Shown here: positions 59,545-64,000 of the stretch, in pieces
Position numbering within the stretch: position 1 is the stretch's first letter
Layout: each line of letters starts with the position of its first letter
From: Tachypleus tridentatus
Taxonomy: Eukaryota; Arthropoda; Merostomata; Xiphosura; Limulidae
Length of the DNA: 64,000 nucleotides
Reading direction: 5' to 3'
Assembly: GCF_004210375.1 (NCBI RefSeq)
Contig: NC_134830.1
Coordinates: 47,807,094-47,871,093 of the forward strand
Program-made: the position numbers and the translations under genes
The notes under the pieces: generated by a model
What the model was told of the DNA's origin: nothing
Databases searched by the model: none
Seen by the model: only the letters and a program-made list of their open reading frames with translations

Positions 59545-59920
59545 GTTTGTTTTGAATTTCGCACAAAGCTACTCGAGGGCTATCTGCGCTAGCCGTCCCT
59601 AATTTAGCAGCGTAAGACTAGAGAGTAGGCAGCTAGTTCATCACCACCCACCGCCAACTCTTGGGCTACTCTTTTACCAACGAATAACGGGATTGACCGT
59701 CATTTTATGACGGCCCCACGGCTGAAAGGGCGAGCATGTTTGGTGTGACGGGGATTCGAACCCGCGACCCTCGGATTACGAGTCGAACGCCTTAACACAC
59801 TTAGCCATATATATGCAAAAACGGCTCGTTTGGGTTGAGAAAATATTTTACATAGAAGAGCGAACAACGTTTCCACCTTCTTCGGTCATCGTCAGGTTCA
59901 CATTTAGCCATGCCGGGCCG
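59545..59920 (-). repeat. SINE (family A), right arm of an inverted pair, with an insert
   Basis: Minus-strand copy starting only about 11 bases from the end of its partner, giving tail-to-tail arms of about 260 bases. Its head is split at 59808 by a 95-bp insert. TTAGCCAT is repeated on both sides of the insert, and the head then completes (GCCGGGCCG) at 59920. Confidence 0.92.
59809..59903 (-). mobile_element. 95-bp insert with 8-bp target duplication; Penelope / hammerhead-like motif
   Basis: Flanked by TTAGCCAT (59801-59808 and 59904-59911). On the minus strand it reads GTGAACCTGACGATGACCGA, AGAAGGTGGAAACGTTGTTC, GCTCTTCTATG and on to AACCCAAACGAGCCG. CTGACGA and GGAAAC, with a GACC/GGT pairing between them and GTGAAC able to pair with GTTCGC, recall a minimal hammerhead ribozyme of the type described in Penelope-like retroelements. 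There is one extra base after CTGACGA and one broken stem II pair. Family assignment is tentative. Confidence 0.5.
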
Positions 59921-61285
59921 AATGTGACGTCAATGAAAGTTCTGTAAAATCTAATCGTTAGTGAATATTGAGTATGATATGAAGTGTGATGAACTTTATA
60001 AACTTATTTTACTTTTGTGAAAGATACGTAAAACAACATAAGTATTTTGGTAATTATCTGTACGAATATCAAAAGTAGAATTTAATCTGAATTAGAACTC
60101 TAGCTATTTTACTTCTAATATTAACGATAGTTAGGCTTAAAAGTAAACAATTCTAAGACTCGTTGTTAGGCTTAGTGTAAAGTAAAAGCAACCTGACTTA
60201 TCAATGGAACTCATAATACGTCTATTGTAAAAACATCACATAAAATTGCCTTTTTGTTATCTCAGTTTGAGACTTTACCTTCACTACAACCGAAAAAAAC
60301 ATTCATGTTAAGTGCATGTGATTTTATTACAGGTGTTAGGCATATTGGTTTATTTGTAATACTTTACCATCTTTTCAAATAATGTGTAATTTACTACAGT
60401 TATTAAATATGATTCAAGATAATTCGGCCTCATGCAAGATAAGTTAGTATAAGTAAGGCTTAAAGTTCAAAAACTAAGTAAATGTTAACAGTTAGTTTCC
60501 GATATTAGAATGTAATGTTATATCACTCTGTATATTTCTTAAAACAACAACATAAACTTATGATAGTTGTGTAGTTGTGAGAATCGTAAAAGTTTAAATT
60601 TTACTTGCATTGAAAATTACCTGAAAATGCAAAAGTGGTCCGTTATTGGTTAATACATATATGTATATCTTTGTAAGATTTGTATTTGTGACATTATCAA
60701 GATACCAGTTTAATCGAGAGACAAATTGGTCTTAAACTCAGTATTTGAACGATGTTCCACTACTTAAACTAACAGAGTAGAACAAGAAGACCTATACCCA
60801 CGAACATCTCAGAATATACCAGGGTGTTATAATATTACACAGGAGTGACCAGTCCCTCGCTGGTACAATGGTAAAATCTACTGTAAGTTTATATTTGTAT
60901 CCACTAGTCTTTATTATTAAGTAGAACAAGATAATACATAAACAACATCCACCCAATAACAATCTTAAACAAGTCAATCAAAAATGGCTTTAACCATTCA
61001 TTTTTTCCCAAGAGAAAAATCCTATAATTGTAGGACAACTTTTACATCTCAAGTATAAATCTAGTAGTCTTTCTATGAACCACACTATGTAACAACATTT
61101 TTACTTTTCTTGTTCCTGGTCAGAAAGTGTTATTTCACAATTGCTTATGCCTAAAGTAAATGGAAAAGACCTATTTTTCTCTTCAAACTTTGCTTTTGTA
61201 ACCTGGATAATGAATTTTTCAAATTTATTCATTTTCCAGAACATTTCAGGTAGATTCAGTGCTAAGTAGCTAATAGAGAATTTTC
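59921..61285. other. Intergenic, one SINE-head fragment
   Basis: At 60846-60900 CAGTCCCTCGCTGGTACAAT and a following GTAAAATCTACTG resemble the tRNA-like head at 6185-6268. Otherwise no gene is recognised. Confidence 0.4.
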
Positions 61286-61400
61286 TCAAACTTACAAGAA
61301 TTTTCAAAAACTTTCTAGAATGTTGCAGAATTTACAAGAATTTTCCAGAACTTTCCACAGTAATATATATACAGGGGCTAACCACTTCAGTTTAGTTCTA
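61286..61400 (+). promoter_or_regulatory. Promoter-like region: heat-shock-element-like repeats and TATA box
   Basis: AGAATTTTC, CTTTCTAGAATGTTGC, AAGAATTTTCCAGAACTTTC and similar GAA/TTC alternations are packed into 61294-61355, followed by TAATATATATACAGG at 61362-61376 (TATA box) about 70 bases before the ATG of the broken gene at 61443. The spacing fits a core promoter. Heat-shock-factor control is an inference from the GAA/TTC pattern. Confidence 0.45.
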
Positions 61401-61442
61401 GTTGCCTAAGTGAACGCATAGACCTATCTGATTTTATCAGAG

Positions 61443-62529
61443 ATGGCATCAAGGAGCTGCAAGCATTCTCCAGACGCATTCTGCAATGTATGTGGCCAAT
61501 TTATCAAGAGAAGAGCGAAAAGTACTCTGTGACAGCATCTCCTCAAATGTGTGAAGCCTACAAGGCATATTTCGGCATGTTGTCAGAGATCAAGACAAAC
61601 CCTGGGCACTTCATTTTACCTGCGAGCAGTGAAAAAAAATCTCTAGAAGGGTAAGACAGACAAAGTTTGCTTGCTTAAATAGTAAGATTTCACATCATAC
61701 AAATTGTAGACCTTTTAAAATTCGGTGACCTCAAAGAGGAATACAACAGCGTCAAGACCTTGCTAGAAGCCTTGAAGTATGATGAGTATGGCTGGGAGGT
61801 TATCAGCGACTTCAAAATGGCGGCATTCTAATGGGTCTCCAAGGAGGCTTTACCAAATTTCCCTGTTATCTTTACCTTCGGGACAGCAGGGACATTGCAG
61901 CATACTGCAACAGGAAGCACTGACCACAACGGACCGAGTTCTCTGTGGGGAGGCACAATGTCAAGTGTGAGTCACTAATGGACCTCCAGAAAGTGTTGAT
62001 TCCATCAATACACGTAAAATTGAGTCTAATGAAACAATTTGTCACAGCTCTTGATAAGGAGTTTGAAGTTTTCAAGTATCTTCGAGACTTCTTCCCTAAG
62101 CTGTCTGAGGCAAAGGTCAAAGCTGGTGTCTTCGTTGGACCACAAATAAAAAAGATCCTGGAGTGCACATAATTCCCCAAGAATCTCAATAGGAAGGAAA
62201 AAAGCTTGGGGCAGCTTTGTTGCAGTAGTTCGGGGCTTCTTGGACACTCACAAGGCCGAAAATTATGTGGAACTGATTGAGGCTCCGGTGAAGAACTACG
62301 GCAAAATGGGCTGCAGGATTTCCCTGAAAGTCTATATCCTTGACGCTCATCTTGATAAATTCAAGGAAACATGGGAGCATACTCAGAGGAGCAAGGCGAG
62401 TGCTTCCATTAAGATATACTGGACTCGGAACGCCGCTACCAAAACATGATGGGAGACTATATATGGGGGCTGATATATGAAAGTGATTTACATTACAGTC
62501 GCAAATCTCGAAAAGTTACTCACTTCTAA
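61443..62529 (+). pseudogene. Broken copy of an uncharacterised protein dispersed in arthropod genomes
   Basis: ATG at 61443 starts MASRSCKHSPDAFCNVCGQF, a Cys-rich N-terminus (CxxC), then CEAYKAYFGM and EKKSLEG, where the frame ends at a TAA near 61651. About 200 residues appear to be missing. The frame resumes near 61727 with LKEEYNSVKTLLEALKYDEY in shifted frames, then GLQGGFTKFPCYL, VKLSLMKQFVTALDKEF, DFFPKLSEAKVKAGVFVGPQ, NYGKMGC and a C-terminus MMGDYIWGLIYESDLHYSRK ending THF and TAA at 62527-62529. From memory, intact relatives occur as multi-copy hypothetical proteins in crustaceans and chelicerates; their function is not known to me, and a mobile-element origin is likely. Several shifts and internal stops make this copy non-functional. 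Confidence 0.8.
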
Positions 62530-64000
62530 ACATTTCTGTTCATTTTTGTATAACTTTAGAATAAATGTAAATGTTGATTCATATGTTGTTTTATTCATAC
62601 CTTATGCAAATGAAAATGTACAAATTTGCCCGTCTTTACTAAGAAAATAGGTCAACTTCTAAATTTCATTATCTAGATCACAAAAGCAAAGTTTGAAGAA
62701 ATTAATGGCCATTTTCTGTACTTTTACGACATAACCAATTAAGAAATAACACATACTATCCAGGAACAAAATTACACAATTACGAAAGAAGAAGGTGAAA
62801 TTCTTTACTTCATGACGTTTTCCTGCTCTTTCACTTTCAATGATGTCATCGAAATGTATGCCATTTTTATAAACATGAATGAAAATATTTAACGAAGCAA
62901 TAGGAATAACACATCACTCATTATACAATTTATCTTTTACACCTGAAACTATGTTTCCAGTGGTACTAACTGTCAGGTGTACTCTGTAGATAATACAGTG
63001 TAAGTGGTGAAAAAAAACTTCAATAACATAATATGTCTCTATCAAAAAGATGTGTAATGTTATTTAGTAGTAACTGTGAAACAGCAAGTGCGAGTACTAG
63101 AGGCATAGAGAAATAAGTCTTCACCGAAACTACAGAGAATCCAACATTTATATACTTCTTACATCATATTTATGCTTAACTCATGAATCACCCTTCTTGA
63201 AATGAAGATATTTATATTTTTACAAATATATCATACTGGAAATTTCGACAACAAAACGGCTCACAATCGTTGTAAACTTTGAAGATAAGAAAAGTAGAGT
63301 TTGTGGAACGTGGTAATTTCTTTCCAGAATCACGAAATATAAGTAAAATTCTTGTTTCTCATACAATCATAAACGGTATCACTGTGTTTAGACTTGTCAA
63401 TAGTTTTAATAAAGTTTTCTTAAAAGCATAGTTTGCGTTTTATCTACGTACTAATTATATAACTCCATTTATATCAACAATCACATTTCATAGGCAAATC
63501 ATTTACCGTGAACTTTAGATACAAACGATCTTTGTTCTCTGAAATAATTACGAAAGAAGAAGGTGAAATTCTTTACTTTATGATCGAGACGTCATTATGA
63601 AAAGATATTTGAGAATTTCTAAGTAATTTATTGCTTTTACTGCTTTATATCTTTACAGTTTCAGAGAAAATTAAATAAAACACGGAACGTTTCACGAATT
63701 TACCAAAAATTATTCTTCTTTTCGACTGTGAAATTTGCAAGCACCTATTCTAATCAAGTATAGTTTGAAATACTAAAATTTGTTCTAATTTGCCTCTAAA
63801 TTCGAATATTTTTCATACTTTTAAAGAGATATATGAGCATTTGATTGTAAATTGAGAACTAACGCCCACAACTTTGAGGCATAATGATCATCACAGATTT
63901 TTAGTAGTAATTCTCACTATTACGTAGGCAACTGATAATGTTCCAAAAAATCCCATAGCTATTGTTCATCTGTCTTTAAAGTAGGTAAAGAGTGCGTTTT
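62530..64000. other. Intergenic, one 33-bp repeated word
   Basis: ATTACGAAAGAAGAAGGTGA followed by AATTCTTTACTT occurs at 62779 and 63547. No gene was seen to the end of the window. Confidence 0.45.

Noticed and set aside
61872-62380. Overlapping minus-strand ORFs of 64-105 residues
   Set aside because: Antisense to the recognisable plus-strand pseudogene.

Overview
The window is animal genomic DNA, AT-rich and gene-poor. It most likely comes from a chelicerate, and horseshoe crab is my leading guess. The guess rests on the complement rather than on any species-diagnostic gene: an invertebrate-type lysozyme with multi-kilobase introns, an arthropod-style 5-HT1 receptor, abundant tRNA-derived SINEs in several families, and an extreme density of minisatellites. 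Species identity is an inference.

Two genes look functional. (1) A + strand i-type lysozyme (destabilase family) is spread over about 19 kb: a candidate signal-peptide exon at 130-193, a core exon at 11013-11148 and a terminal exon at 18749-18957. Splice phases show that at least one short exon between 194 and 11012 is still unplaced. (2) A + strand intronless coding region for a class A biogenic-amine receptor of the 5-HT1 type lies at 56141-57313, with a likely spliced 5'UTR carrying two short uORFs.

The rest is repeats and decayed mobile elements. Introns 1 and 2 and the sequence to 24.8 kb are dominated by tandem repeats, the largest being a 50-bp array at 13.19-17.35 kb and a 64-bp array at 19.56-22.41 kb. 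A Tc1-type element (24857-26470) sits inside a 40-bp minisatellite. From 27 to 36.6 kb there are many more short minisatellites and a Tc3-like element (33111-34680). From 37 to 41.4 kb there are SINEs and a decayed retroelement gag-like region. From 43.06 to 49.92 kb is a nest: a second Tc3-like copy is split by a 5.4-kb hAT element with an 8-bp target duplication, and the hAT carries a decayed transposase plus a gag-like ORF. The right end (58-64 kb) holds SINEs, including an inverted pair, and a broken copy of an uncharacterised, dispersed arthropod protein.

I see no gene cluster that forms a pathway. The notable content is the nested transposition history, the minisatellite load, residue changes in the two genes (an apparent loss of the lysozyme catalytic Glu, and DRYR instead of DRYW in the receptor), and a small insert resembling a hammerhead core.
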